Positions 17,169 through 26,652 are shown, counted from the stretch's first letter. The stretch: DNA of 36,939 nt from Candidatus Nitromaritima sp. SCGC AAA288-L16 (GCA_000372225.1 AQTY01000018.1:1-36939), one strand, 5' to 3'. Notes: generated by a model not told the origin, from the letters alone. Made by a program: numbers and translations.

Positions 17169-17191
17169 AATTAGGTTAACCTAACCTAATT
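17169..17191. repeat. 23-bp inverted repeat, possible operator
   Basis: AATTAGGTTA, a three-base spacer ACC, then TAACCTAATT: ten perfect pairs. A nested palindrome AGGTTAACCT and the short direct repeat TAACC TAACC are part of it. There is no following T-run, so it is not a terminator. It lies about 60 bases before cinA on one side and 140 before the MFS gene on the other, where an operator for a dimeric repressor would be expected. Confidence 0.5.
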
Positions 17192-17329
17192 AGCATATTA
17201 AAATTCAACTTCATTTTAAACCTCTATAGTAAAGGAAGAAACGGTTTTTAGTTTTTTTCTACCTTATGTTTATTCCGGTCCGTTAGAGCAAATAATAACT
17301 CCCCATTATAAAAGAGGCAGAAACCGCAA

Positions 17330-18559
17330 ATGTCTTTAGAGCACTCATCTTTAACAACCTCTGAACTCCATAAAACAACCTATAAATATGACCTGTGGCG
17401 CGGCTTTTTTGAGGGCGTAATGAGTTCTGGCATACAGACTTTTGCTCTATTTATAGCCATTCGCTACTACAACGCTGGAGAAGGAATAAAATCATTGATT
17501 GCTGCTGGTCCATTCATAGGAATGATCTTATCTCTTCCCCTGGTTCATTATACCGCCGGGAAAGGATTGAAAAAATCTTGGTGCAGTGCGGTTCCTTCCG
17601 CATTAGCTTCAGTCTGCCTTATTATAGGGGCGTGGGTCCCCTCTTTAGAGTTTTATGCCCTGATGATTACCGTTAGTTACATTTTCAGAAGTGCAGCTAT
17701 CCCATATTTGACGTCAATATATAGCGATAACTATCCTCATCATAAGCGTGGCGCAAGCGTATCAAAACCATTACTTCTAACCGTAGCAATTTCTGCACTT
17801 TTTGGACTTGCCGGATCATTGATCCTAGAAATAAATATCGTTTACTTTAATTGGGTCTTTACCGTAGTTGGAGTATGTGCAATTGCCAAAGCATGGGCCA
17901 TTAGCTCAATGCCATCAAAAGTGATTGAGAAAACCTCCCACAGTCATCCGTTTGGTAATTTCAAATACACAATTACCGATAGAGAGTTTGGTTATGTCCT
18001 TCTCACTTGGTTTATCATGGGCTTTGCCAACCTTTGGGTTCTTCCTCTGAGAGTCGATTATATAGCATCAACAACTTATGGGATCGAAGCTTCTCCCGTA
18101 ATTGTCGCATTAATAATTACAGTTATTCCAGAAACAATACGTTTTTTATTTATCCCTTTCTGGGCTCGACTGTTTGACCGCATGAACTTCATTGTACTTC
18201 GCATGATACTGAATGTCTTATTTGGAATCGGAATAGCTTTATTTTTCATCAGCAAAAACTTACTAGTTATTGGAACAGGGTCGGCTTTAATCGGACTTGC
18301 CTTTGCAGGAGGAAGTATCGCTTGGGCATTATGGGTAACCAAATACGCTCCACCAGGAAAAGTATCTGCATACATGTCAGTCCACGTCTGCCTTACAGGA
18401 ATAAGAGGGACTATAGGACCAATCATAGGCTATTGGACTGCCGCACAGGTTGGGGCAACAATGACCGGATGGATATCATGCGGACTAATGATTCTAGCAA
18501 CCATAATGCTTTTTCCCGAAATAAAGCATGGACGTAAAAAAATGCTTGCCGCTTCTTGA
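17330..18559 (+). CDS. Major facilitator superfamily transporter
   Basis: 409 residues with about twelve predicted membrane helices. The first half opens with YDLWRGFFEGVMSSGIQTFALFIAIRYY and the loop between helices 2 and 3 carries KGLKKSW. A cytoplasmic central loop (about 195-215, SKVIEKTSHSHPFGNFKY) separates the halves. LLTWFIMGFANLWVLPLRVDYI begins the second half. The signature residues do not tell the substrate. Preceded by AGAGGC near the ATG. It is a single gene, with 196 bases to purE, so co-transcription with purE is unclear. Confidence 0.85.
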   Translation: MSLEHSSLTTSELHKTTYKYDLWRGFFEGVMSSGIQTFALFIAIRYYNAGEGIKSLIAAGPFIGMILSLPLVHYTAGKGLKKSWCSAVPSALASVCLIIGAWVPSLEFYALMITVSYIFRSAAIPYLTSIYSDNYPHHKRGASVSKPLLLTVAISALFGLAGSLILEINIVYFNWVFTVVGVCAIAKAWAISSMPSKVIEKTSHSHPFGNFKYTITDREFGYVLLTWFIMGFANLWVLPLRVDYIASTTYGIEASPVIVALIITVIPETIRFLFIPFWARLFDRMNFIVLRMILNVLFGIGIALFFISKNLLVIGTGSALIGLAFAGGSIAWALWVTKYAPPGKVSAYMSVHVCLTGIRGTIGPIIGYWTAAQVGATMTGWISCGLMILATIMLFPEIKHGRKKMLAAS

Positions 18560-18755
18560 AGACTTTTCATAATACGAAAAAGACGCAATATTTTGTTTTC
18601 AATTTATTATTTTGCTAAAATAAAAAAGCGAGGAAGGAAATTCTAAAAATTACATTATTTGGTTAGCCTTAATGTGATGCAGAAAAATTCCCCCACCCAT
18701 AGGTAACAAGATTTTTCGGTGTTAAAATAGAAAATGAATCTAAGGAGAATATATT

Positions 18756-19268
18756 TTGAGTAAACCTCTTGTTGGAATTTTAATGGGAAGCGATTCTGAC
18801 TTTTCTGTCATGGAAGAAGCTAGTAAAGTTTTGGAAAATTTTAGCATCAATCATGAAGTAATAGTGTCATCCGCACATCGCTCTCCAGAACGAACACGGA
18901 AATATGTTGTAGAAGCTTCCAAACGTGGCATTAAAATTTTAATCGCTGGCGCCGGTGCTGCAGCACATTTGGCTGGAGTAATAGCTGCCGAGACCACTTT
19001 ACCAGTAATCGGCGTTCCTATAGGTTCTTCAGCGCTTAACGGACTCGACGCATTACTTTCAACCACTCAAATGCCAGGTGGAGTTTCTGTCGCTGGAATG
19101 GCCATTGGAAAAGCTGGTGCAAAAAATGCCGGAATGCTCTCTGTCCAGATATTAGCGTTAAGTGATAAAAATCTTCAAAAAAAACTATTAAAGTTTAAAA
19201 AAGATCAGGCCAAGGAAGTGGAAAGAAAAAGTAAAAAACTCAAATCAAACTATGCGACAAGTTCTTAG
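18756..19268 (+). CDS. purE: 5-(carboxyamino)imidazole ribonucleotide mutase
   Basis: 170 residues, class I PurE. It moves the carboxyl of N5-CAIR to C4, giving CAIR in purine synthesis. Motifs: GILMGSDSDFSVM (substrate phosphate loop), SAHRSPERT with the catalytic His, AGAGAAAHLAGVIA and LLSTTQMPGGVSVA. The start is a TTG with an AAGGAG ribosome site seven bases ahead. The 3' end is Lys-rich and runs 17 bases into the next gene. No purK is seen nearby, so its partner must be elsewhere. Confidence 0.97.
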   Translation: MSKPLVGILMGSDSDFSVMEEASKVLENFSINHEVIVSSAHRSPERTRKYVVEASKRGIKILIAGAGAAAHLAGVIAAETTLPVIGVPIGSSALNGLDALLSTTQMPGGVSVAGMAIGKAGAKNAGMLSVQILALSDKNLQKKLLKFKKDQAKEVERKSKKLKSNYATSS

Positions 19269-19920
19269 GGTTGATCCCAATGCTCCGTTAACAAATCATT
19301 CTAGACGTATTCGTGACACTCTAGAGGCGGGGGGTGTCGTTGCTTTCCCAACAGATACGTATTACGGATTAGGAGTCAATCCGTTTAGCGAGAAGGGTAT
19401 TCGGCGAATTTTTGAGATCAAATCAAGAGCTTATGACAAACCTCTTCTAGTTCTTATTGCAAATGAACAGCAGGTAAACCAATTTGCAAAAAATAGATCA
19501 CAAGAGGCAGATCAATTGATACAAAAATTTTGGCCTGCTTCACTAACTTTAATTTTTAATGCTGTTTCCAAATTACCTGACGTTTTGACTGCAAATACCG
19601 GGAAAGTGGGCATACGCTTACCAAAAAAAGAATGGACACGTCGTTTAATCAAAACAGCCGGGTGTGCATTGACAGCCACAAGCGCTAATAAAAAAGGCGG
19701 AGAAAACACACGAACGGCAGAGGAAGTTTTAAATATTTTTGGAAGTGATATAGACCTTGTTATTGACCCGGGACCTGCTCCTGGAGGAAAAGTTTCAACT
19801 TTGGTGGACACAACTTTTTCTCCTCCCACTCTTCTAAGACATGGAGCTATCACGCAACAGGAAATAAATTCATGCTTGAAAAATAAGCATACCTTAACTT
19901 CCCACAATTCAAACTGTTAA
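19252..19920 (+). CDS. Threonylcarbamoyl-AMP synthase, Sua5/YciO/YrdC family
   Basis: 222 residues. It makes threonylcarbamoyl-adenylate from threonine, bicarbonate and ATP, the first step of the t6A37 tRNA modification. FPTDTYYGLG (32-41), EIKSRAYDKPL (55-65), KVGIRLP, ATSANKKGGENT and the STLVD strand are the YrdC fold motifs. The KxR...S/A-N residues for ATP and threonine binding are in place. It lacks the long C-terminal Sua5 domain, so it is of the short TsaC kind. The start overlaps purE by 17 bases, indicating a coupled operon. Confidence 0.93.
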   Translation: MRQVLRVDPNAPLTNHSRRIRDTLEAGGVVAFPTDTYYGLGVNPFSEKGIRRIFEIKSRAYDKPLLVLIANEQQVNQFAKNRSQEADQLIQKFWPASLTLIFNAVSKLPDVLTANTGKVGIRLPKKEWTRRLIKTAGCALTATSANKKGGENTRTAEEVLNIFGSDIDLVIDPGPAPGGKVSTLVDTTFSPPTLLRHGAITQQEINSCLKNKHTLTSHNSNC

Positions 19921-19940
19921 TTTAGAAAAAGATAAAAGCT

Positions 19941-20318
19941 ATGATATTTGGAACTGGCATTGATATTATAGAAGTAGACCGAATCAAAAATTCTATTCAA
20001 AAATATTCAGATCGTTTTAAAAAAAAAATTTTTACTCAAAAAGAAATCGATTACTGCCATTCCCAAGCCGACCCAGCAAAACATTTTGCTGCTCGCTTTG
20101 CTGTTAAAGAAGCTGTCTTAAAATGCTTTGGGACAGGTATGACTGGCGGTATATTGTGGAAAGATATCGAGGTAGATAAGTTGAATTCTGGTCAACCCAT
20201 TATAAACCTTCATGGCAATGGAAAAAAATTATTCAACCAACTGAACCTAAAGCACATACATGTCTCTATTACCCATGACAAAACTTATGCCGCGGCACAC
20301 GCTATTGCTGAAAAATAA
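19941..20318 (+). CDS. acpS: Holo-[acyl-carrier-protein] synthase
   Basis: 125 residues. It moves the 4'-phosphopantetheine of CoA to the serine of ACP. GTGIDIIEVDRI (4-15, Asp8) and HFAARFAVKEAVLKCFG (48-64, Glu57) hold the magnesium ligands; HVSITHDKTYAAAHAIA is the conserved last strand. Full length, cytoplasmic. It lies 20 bases after the Sua5-type gene. Confidence 0.97.
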   Translation: MIFGTGIDIIEVDRIKNSIQKYSDRFKKKIFTQKEIDYCHSQADPAKHFAARFAVKEAVLKCFGTGMTGGILWKDIEVDKLNSGQPIINLHGNGKKLFNQLNLKHIHVSITHDKTYAAAHAIAEK

Positions 20319-20388
20319 ACCTATATCAACCCATACCATCCTCTTTTATTAAAATATCTTCTCATCGTTACTAAGCACCACCCTTCCT

Positions 20389-21324
20389 ATGAGCGAAAAT
20401 GAAATCATGACCAACATTAGATACCGCCTTGAATATTTCGTCGTCCTATTTTTCATATTTTCCTTGAAAAACCTATCGGCAAGATCAATATTTCTACTAG
20501 GGCGTATCTTGGGCCATTTGTCATACAGTTTGGCATCAAAAAGAAGAAAGATTGCACTTATTAATCTGAGTATTGCTTTTGGAAATAAGAAGTCAGATAA
20601 AGAAAAAAAGAAAATTATTATAAATTCTTTTACCCAGGTTGCGTTATCAACACTCCAGTCTTTATGGGTTTTAAAGCATCCCGACAGAGTAAATCAACTA
20701 ATAGAAGGAGACCCGAGTGGCATTGATCTGATTCAGAAGTGTCTTTTGCGTCGAAAAGGTATTTTCTTTCTAACTGCGCATTATGGAAATTGGGAGATCA
20801 TGGGAATCGATCATGGGTTCAGAGGAATATGCAAACTCCATTCTATTGTTCGTCGACTTGACAATCCTTACCTTAATGAGATGGCCGTAAAACTCAGAAC
20901 TGTTTCAGGCAACGGGATTTTTTGCAGAGACGAGTCTCTACTACAGATCGTGCGAGCTTTAAAAAATAATGAAGCTATCGCAATCATGATGGACCAGAAC
21001 ACAGCAAAGGGAGGAGTTTTTGTGGATTTTTTTGGAAGAAAAGTGGCAACAGCCCGGGCACTAGCTCGACTAAGCTATCGAACTGGAACCCCTATTATTC
21101 CTTTTTTTTGTTATCCCACTAGAAATGGAACCTATCATGTAAAGTACGGACCTGAACTTATACTAAAAAAGACGGGGCATAAGGAACAGGATATTGTTAC
21201 CTGGACTCAAAAATGCGAAAAGTTCATTGAAAAAACGATACACGACACGCCGGACCCATGGACATGGGCACACAGGAGATGGAAGACACGCCCTTCCGAA
21301 GAACAAGGAACAAAAATTTATTGA
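20389..21324 (+). CDS. LpxL/HtrB-family lysophospholipid acyltransferase
   Basis: 311 residues. It probably adds a secondary acyl chain to lipid A or a related lipid on the inner face of the inner membrane. One N-terminal membrane anchor (about 14-45) leads to the LPLAT domain with TAHYGNWE, the catalytic HX4E pair His131 and Glu136. GNGIFCRDE, MMDQNTAKGGVFVDFFGR and WTWAHRRWKTRP are the other family motifs. The marked ATG lacks a clear ribosome site and the ATG at 20407 is also possible. Its stop is 16 bases from the convergent fliA stop. Co-transcription with acpS is likely (70-base gap). Confidence 0.92.
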   Translation: MSENEIMTNIRYRLEYFVVLFFIFSLKNLSARSIFLLGRILGHLSYSLASKRRKIALINLSIAFGNKKSDKEKKKIIINSFTQVALSTLQSLWVLKHPDRVNQLIEGDPSGIDLIQKCLLRRKGIFFLTAHYGNWEIMGIDHGFRGICKLHSIVRRLDNPYLNEMAVKLRTVSGNGIFCRDESLLQIVRALKNNEAIAIMMDQNTAKGGVFVDFFGRKVATARALARLSYRTGTPIIPFFCYPTRNGTYHVKYGPELILKKTGHKEQDIVTWTQKCEKFIEKTIHDTPDPWTWAHRRWKTRPSEEQGTKIY

Positions 21325-21340
21325 AGAGTCCTAACTGGGT

Positions 21341-22099
21341 TTATAATTCTTCCGCAATAATAGCTTTGAGTTTTGTGCGCAAACGATATACCGCTTTGGA
21401 GTGAATTTGGGAGATACGGGACTCTGTTATCTCTAGCACGGCACCGATTTCTTTCATAGTCAATTCTTCGTAATAGTAGAGAGAAACCATTAACCTCTCT
21501 TTTTCTGGCAAGGCATCAATTGCTTTTGCAATAATTTCCTTAAGCTCAATAAGACGGATCTGAGTCTGTGGATCCGCATCGGCTTTTCCTGCCAAACAAT
21601 CAAGAAGACTTTGCTGCTCGCCTGACTCCTTAGCTATACCAAGGTCTTCAAGGCTAAAAATCGGTATACTTTTCGTTTCATTTAGGGTGTCATGAAATTG
21701 ATCGAGGCTCATGCCCATTTCTTTCGCAACTTCCTCATCTTCGGGAGAACGACTTAATTTCCCTTGAAGTGCTTGCACCACTTTATCGACACTGGATGCT
21801 TTTTGCCTAATAGACCTCGGAACCCAATCCATAGCGCGCAACTCATCAAGAATAGCGCCTCGTACTCTAAACTCTGCGTATGTTTTAAACTTAGCACCAC
21901 GACTTGAATCATATTTTGAAATTGCATCCATTAACCCCAAAACACCTACACTAATCAAATCATCCACCTCTATATGAGGAGGAAGACGCATCGCAATACG
22001 ATTCGCAACATACTTGATCATCGGGCTATACCGCTTAATTACCTCTTCTTGATTTTCAGCCGTGATCTCGATTTCTTCTGCTGCTTGTTTAATAGCCAT
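21341..22099 (-). CDS. fliA: Flagellar RNA polymerase sigma factor sigma-28
   Basis: 252 residues, group 3 sigma factor. Region 2 is VDDLISVGVLGLMDAISKYD through GAILDELRAMDWVPRSIR, which is highly specific for FliA/WhiG. Region 3 (about 105-140) and region 4 with LTMKEIGAVLEITESRISQIH, the -35 recognition helix, follow. It drives late flagellar and chemotaxis genes. It is the last gene of the flhF-flhG-small protein-fliA set, 37 bases after the small membrane protein gene. No anti-sigma factor FlgM is found within the window. Confidence 0.96.
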   Translation of the reverse strand: MAIKQAAEEIEITAENQEEVIKRYSPMIKYVANRIAMRLPPHIEVDDLISVGVLGLMDAISKYDSSRGAKFKTYAEFRVRGAILDELRAMDWVPRSIRQKASSVDKVVQALQGKLSRSPEDEEVAKEMGMSLDQFHDTLNETKSIPIFSLEDLGIAKESGEQQSLLDCLAGKADADPQTQIRLIELKEIIAKAIDALPEKERLMVSLYYYEELTMKEIGAVLEITESRISQIHSKAVYRLRTKLKAIIAEEL

Positions 22100-22136
22100 T
22101 TGATTTAGTCACTCCGAAGGTCCGTTAAATGTTCGG

Positions 22137-22511
22137 TTAGAAAGGAGTCGCCTCTTGATCATATTTATCTTCTTTTTCTTTCTTCGACTTTTCTGCAAGC
22201 TCAATAGCTTTTTTCAAAAATTTTTCCTTAACTGCATTAGGATCAGTCACATCTGTTTTTTTGGTTGACTCTTGAGCTGATTCTACGTCAGCATTAACTT
22301 CTGCCTCAGGGTCACCTTCTATTTCATCTTTTTCTTCATTAACCAATAGCCACGCTAGCCATAATGATGTACCGAAAAGGACTCCCCCACCAAAACCTCT
22401 CAAGACCGAAGTAGTAGCCGTCGCACCAAACAAAAAACTACCAATACTCAAAAAACCAAATGAAAAAATAGCCAATCCCATGGCCCATTTATTGACAATA
22501 ATATCATTCAT
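22137..22511 (-). CDS. Small membrane protein with acidic tail, translationally coupled to flhG
   Basis: 124 residues from the ATG at 22511, which overlaps the flhG stop as ATGA; an upstream start at 22535 lies deeper within flhG and is less likely. Residues 10-31 and 37-58 are two membrane helices (GLAIFSFGFLSIGSFLFG; GGGVLFGTSLWLAWLLV). From 60 on the chain is charged: Glu/Asp-rich, then Lys/Glu-rich and possibly coiled (KEKFLKKAIELAEKSKKEKED). I do not recognise the family. Position between flhG and fliA suggests a flagellar role, for example a membrane anchor for FlhG, but that is inference. Confidence 0.75.
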   Translation of the reverse strand: MNDIIVNKWAMGLAIFSFGFLSIGSFLFGATATTSVLRGFGGGVLFGTSLWLAWLLVNEEKDEIEGDPEAEVNADVESAQESTKKTDVTDPNAVKEKFLKKAIELAEKSKKEKEDKYDQEATPF

Positions 22512-23374
22512 TGTACTGTAAACGCCGTACGCCAAAACAAAGCGGACTGTTCTTTGCCTGCCACAGACTTCTTTTCGCTCACCATTTTTTGAACTAATCG
22601 ATTAATACACTGAGTCACTTTAGAGTGTGGGTATAATTCTGAAAATGCTTTTTGTTGCCGAACTGCTTTAGTGACAACCTGATCCGACAAAATATATCCA
22701 AGGTACTCAACGGAAACGTCTGGCAAAAATCTATCTGTAACTGCCGCGAGATTCCTAAATATTAGTCGAGCCTCTGATTCCGAACCAACCGAATTTATTA
22801 TAACGCGAAAATATTTTTGTGCATGTTTCGTATGTAGTGTTTTGATAAGCGCATAAACATCTGTCAAGGAAGTGGGTTCAGTCGTAGCAACTAGTAGAAT
22901 CTCATGCGCCGCACTACAAAAGTAGGTGACGTTTGTAGATATCCCTGCACCTGTATCGAATATCAGGAAATCGTACCCGCTGCTGACCTGATCCAATTCC
23001 TCCATGAGTACTACTTTTTTTTCGTCATCGAGTTGGGTTAGTTCTTGCAATCCGCCACCAGCTGGGAGCAAGTGGATACCTGCCGGGCCCTCGGTGATAA
23101 TATCTTGAACGTTTTTCTCCCCAGACAATACATGCCCTATATGAAACTTTGGATTAAGTCCCAAAAGAATATCTATATTATTCAGACCCAAGTCTGCATC
23201 TACCACAAGAACTTTTTTACCCTGTTTGGAGAGAACGTATGCCAGGTTAGCAACGATATTCGTTTTACCAACGCCACCCTTTCCGCTACTGACGGCCAAT
23301 ACTCTTAGGGAAGAAGATTTCATTTTACTTGAAACTATATTTTTTAAGGTCCTTGCTTGGTTTCCTGTAACCAC
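22508..23374 (-). CDS. flhG: Flagellar number regulator FlhG (FleN/YlxH), MinD-like ATPase
   Basis: 288 residues. The deviant Walker A SSGKGGVGKTN (29-39) with the signature first Lys, VVDADLGLNN (switch I), and IFDTGAGI (Walker B region) define the MinD/ParA class. An N-terminal 20-residue extension, NQARTLKNIVSSK, resembles the FlhF-activating DQA(x)xLR helix of FlhG proteins. It controls flagellar number and, with FlhF, placement. Located 26 bases after flhF; its stop is shared with the next start. Confidence 0.95.
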   Translation of the reverse strand: MVTGNQARTLKNIVSSKMKSSSLRVLAVSSGKGGVGKTNIVANLAYVLSKQGKKVLVVDADLGLNNIDILLGLNPKFHIGHVLSGEKNVQDIITEGPAGIHLLPAGGGLQELTQLDDEKKVVLMEELDQVSSGYDFLIFDTGAGISTNVTYFCSAAHEILLVATTEPTSLTDVYALIKTLHTKHAQKYFRVIINSVGSESEARLIFRNLAAVTDRFLPDVSVEYLGYILSDQVVTKAVRQQKAFSELYPHSKVTQCINRLVQKMVSEKKSVAGKEQSALFWRTAFTVQ

Positions 23375-23400
23375 TATATTGCCCTCAATTTATCCCTATT

Positions 23401-24495
23401 TCAGTTAAAAATCAAACGAATTACCCTATCTCGAACAGCAACCTCAATATCTTCCGGAACTCGTTGACCCGTGGTCAGGTATGACAATGGGAGGCGAGTC
23501 CGCAAAGAAAAATTAACCATGGAGCCAAAATTCAATCCTTCGTCTATCTTAGTAAATAATACACGGTTGACCCCTAGCGGAGAAAACTGTTTGTAGGATT
23601 CCATGAACTGCTTTTCATTTGACACTACGCTTAACACAAGGTGCGTCTCCATTTCACCCAACCCTTCAAACACTTTAGATAATTGAGCAGAATAGTTATG
23701 ATCCCGATGGCACCGACCCATCGTATCAACCAAAACAACATCCTTATCGGAATGGCGTTTCATACACTCTTTCAGACCAAGGCGGTCCTGAGCAGTCTCC
23801 ACAGCAATACCCATAATATCCCCGTAAATTTGCAGTTGTTCTATACCGCCGACACGAAACGTATCTAATGACACAAGTGCAACTTTCTTTTTTTGTCGAT
23901 AAATCAGGTCAGCAGCAATCTTAGGAATCGTGGTCGTCTTCCCAGATCCAGTTGGACCGACAAGAACCACTTTTTTAGGTGGGCTGTCGTTGGAAGTTTC
24001 AACACCACCTTTACATACAATCACCCGATTCATGGTTTTGACAAATTTATCCTTTAAAGAAATAGCATTATCATTTTCACCTGTAAGAGCTATTTTTGAA
24101 AAAACTTTGGCGATGATTTTTTCGTTCAACCCATTTTTCACTAACTGAGAAAATAGATCAAGCTGGTGGTTCTTTATACCTAAAGACTGTGCACGCTCAG
24201 TTTGACTAAGAAGTGAATACATCAATGACTTTATGTCTGGCTCGACCTCAGCATTATTGAAACTGGAAAACTCTAAAGTAGTTTCTGGATCCATTACTTT
24301 TGTCCCGCTTTCAATAGCGCTTGTTGCTGGATCGATGGCAGCTGTAATTTCCACTTTAGACGCCCCTCCTCCATTCCACTTCGAATGATCACGGATAGAG
24401 CGTGTTGTTAAAATAAGAGCATCACTTCCCATCTCTTTTTTTATAGAAGCCAAGGCCTCGCTATAATTACCTGCAATATATTTTTTAATTTGCAT
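23401..24495 (-). CDS. flhF: Flagellar placement GTPase FlhF, SRP-family
   Basis: 364 residues: an N-terminal basic segment MQIKKYIAGNYSEALASIKKEMG, a linker, then the NG domain. G1 is GPTGSGKTTT (180-189), followed by VSLDTFRVGGIEQLQIYG, VDTMGRCHRD (in place of the usual DTAGRS) and FTKIDEG. FlhF directs the first basal-body components to the cell pole, so a polar flagellum is likely. Its start lies 11 bases inside the end of flhA, which suggests coupling. Confidence 0.95.
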   Translation of the reverse strand: MQIKKYIAGNYSEALASIKKEMGSDALILTTRSIRDHSKWNGGGASKVEITAAIDPATSAIESGTKVMDPETTLEFSSFNNAEVEPDIKSLMYSLLSQTERAQSLGIKNHQLDLFSQLVKNGLNEKIIAKVFSKIALTGENDNAISLKDKFVKTMNRVIVCKGGVETSNDSPPKKVVLVGPTGSGKTTTIPKIAADLIYRQKKKVALVSLDTFRVGGIEQLQIYGDIMGIAVETAQDRLGLKECMKRHSDKDVVLVDTMGRCHRDHNYSAQLSKVFEGLGEMETHLVLSVVSNEKQFMESYKQFSPLGVNRVLFTKIDEGLNFGSMVNFSLRTRLPLSYLTTGQRVPEDIEVAVRDRVIRLIFN

Positions 24496-26581
24496 TCAGG
24501 TCTACCACTTTCAAAGTTTTGATTTGCACCGATGGAATAATCTCGCTATGTGACAACACTGCTAAATCGGGTATAAAACGCTCCACAAACTTACGCAAAT
24601 GATGCCGAATCCCCGGTGATGCTAGCAATACAGGAGACGTCTCCATTTGGGGAGTCATTGACTCAACGGCTTCTTGTAGTTTAAGGAGTAACTTCTCTGC
24701 TACCGTCGGCTCCAATGCCAAAAACGAAGCAAGTTCTGTTTTTTGAATAGAGCTATGAATAAGTTCTTCTACTTCACGATTTAGAGTCATAACAGATAAA
24801 GAACCGTCAGTTGACTGGAATTGCTTGGTAATAGGACGAGCCAGGGCCTGACGCACATACTCAGTCAAAATATCCGTATCTTTAGTGGTTGGGCCATAAT
24901 CGGCCAACTGCTCAAGGATCGTACGCAAATCACGGATGGAAATTTGTTCCTTTAATAGATTTTGTAAAACCTTTTGTACCTTTCCAAGAGACAACACATC
25001 GGGAATTAACTCCTCGATCACCTTTGGGTTACTCTCTTTAAACTTATCAATAAGAGACTGCGTTTCCTGCCTACCCAAAAGCTCTGATGCATGTCGTTTA
25101 ATAGTTTCTTTAATATGAGTAGTAACAACTGTCGAAGAATCCACCACGGTATAACCTGCCATCTGGGCCTTCTGTTTGTCTGAAGTTGAAATCCACACTG
25201 CGGGAAGACCAAATGTCGGTTCTTTTGTCTGAATACCATCGATCTCTTTTTCAATTGTTCCTGGATTCATAGCAAGTAAACGACCAGCCATAATTGATCC
25301 TCGGGATACTTCCACGCCTTTAATAAGAATTCCATACTCATTAGACTTTAATTGCAGGTTATCGCGTATATGAAGCGGAGGAACGATAAACCCCATCTCT
25401 AAAGCAAACTGCCGTCGTACGGATTTAATTCTATCAAGCAATTCTCCATTGCTATCTGCATCAACCAAGGGGATCAGCTCATAACCGACTTCCAATTCCA
25501 TTATGTCAAGTGGTAAGATCGATTCTACGTGTTCAGGAGTAGGTGCTTTTGCCTCATCTTCTTTCTTACGGTTCTCAATTAGAGCTTTTTTATTCGTATC
25601 TTTGAATTTATTAAACCCGATTATTCCTGCAAGAATGGACATTACAAAAAATGGAAAATGCGGTAAACCGGGAATCATTCCAAAAAAGAATAATACTAAC
25701 GAAGCAATGATAAAAGCATAGGGCTGGTTGAGCAACTGACTAATAAGTTGCTCTGGTAGATTTTTATCTGCAACTGCACGGGTCACAACAAGACCCGCTG
25801 CGGTAGATACAACCAATGCCGGAAGCTGCGAAACTAATCCATCGCCAATTGTTAACAGGGTATAAACCTGCGCCGCTTCACCTACCCCCATGTCCTGCTG
25901 AAATACACCGATACCAAACCCACCAAGAATATTTATAAGTGTAATTAGGATTCCAGCAATAGCGTCACCTCTTACAAAGCGGATGGCACCATCCATTGAG
26001 CCATAAAAATCTGCCTCCTGCTCAAGCATTTGCCTTCTATTACGGGCCTCCTTCTCATTAATCAAGCCCGCATTTAGGTCCGCATCAATACTCATCTGTT
26101 TTCCTGGAATAGCATCCAAAGTAAAACGCGCTGCCACCTCCGATGTCCTTACCGAACCTTTGGTTATAACAATAAAATTTATCATGACTAGAATGATAAA
26201 AATAACAGTTCCCACCACGAAGTTTCCTCCGACGACAAACGATCCGAAAGATTCAATCACCTGACCGGCTGCGTTAGTTCCTTCGCTACCATGCAAAAGG
26301 ATGATACGCGTTGATGCCACGTTCAGAGATAATCTTACTAATGTAACAATGAGTAAAAGTGACGGAAATACTGAAAACTCCAAGGGGCCTCGCATGAAGA
26401 CGGAAACCAATAATATAATCAACGCAAAAGTAATACTGAAAGAAAGAAGAAGGTCCAACAGAAATGGAGGAATAGGCATCACCATAACTGCCAAAACCAT
26501 AACCACTCCAAAACCAACCAAATACTCTTGTGGTCTTTGAATCAGTGACTTTAAGAGGGAAGCTTGTTGTTCCATGTACAC
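24485..26581 (-). CDS. flhA: Flagellar export gate protein FlhA
   Basis: 698 residues, the usual length. The N-terminal half has about eight membrane helices, with the conserved cytoplasmic FHIPEP-type loop (RFTLDAIPGKQMSIDADLNAGLIN, around residues 151-174) and proton-channel acidic residues. The C-terminal half (about 345-695) is the cytoplasmic ring domain that docks chaperone-substrate pairs: PLHIRDNLQLKSNEYGILIKG and related segments. Two ATGs two codons apart (26581, 26575) are possible starts. A 234-base gap separates it from flhB, unlike the tight spacing elsewhere in this block, so it may have its own promoter. Confidence 0.97.
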   Translation of the reverse strand: MYMEQQASLLKSLIQRPQEYLVGFGVVMVLAVMVMPIPPFLLDLLLSFSITFALIILLVSVFMRGPLEFSVFPSLLLIVTLVRLSLNVASTRIILLHGSEGTNAAGQVIESFGSFVVGGNFVVGTVIFIILVMINFIVITKGSVRTSEVAARFTLDAIPGKQMSIDADLNAGLINEKEARNRRQMLEQEADFYGSMDGAIRFVRGDAIAGILITLINILGGFGIGVFQQDMGVGEAAQVYTLLTIGDGLVSQLPALVVSTAAGLVVTRAVADKNLPEQLISQLLNQPYAFIIASLVLFFFGMIPGLPHFPFFVMSILAGIIGFNKFKDTNKKALIENRKKEDEAKAPTPEHVESILPLDIMELEVGYELIPLVDADSNGELLDRIKSVRRQFALEMGFIVPPLHIRDNLQLKSNEYGILIKGVEVSRGSIMAGRLLAMNPGTIEKEIDGIQTKEPTFGLPAVWISTSDKQKAQMAGYTVVDSSTVVTTHIKETIKRHASELLGRQETQSLIDKFKESNPKVIEELIPDVLSLGKVQKVLQNLLKEQISIRDLRTILEQLADYGPTTKDTDILTEYVRQALARPITKQFQSTDGSLSVMTLNREVEELIHSSIQKTELASFLALEPTVAEKLLLKLQEAVESMTPQMETSPVLLASPGIRHHLRKFVERFIPDLAVLSHSEIIPSVQIKTLKVVDLNAN

Positions 26582-26652
26582 ACCATTTTACTCAAAATTT
26601 TGACGCATGAACCAAAACAGCCAAAAGCTCACAAGTCGTTATAATAAAAAGA

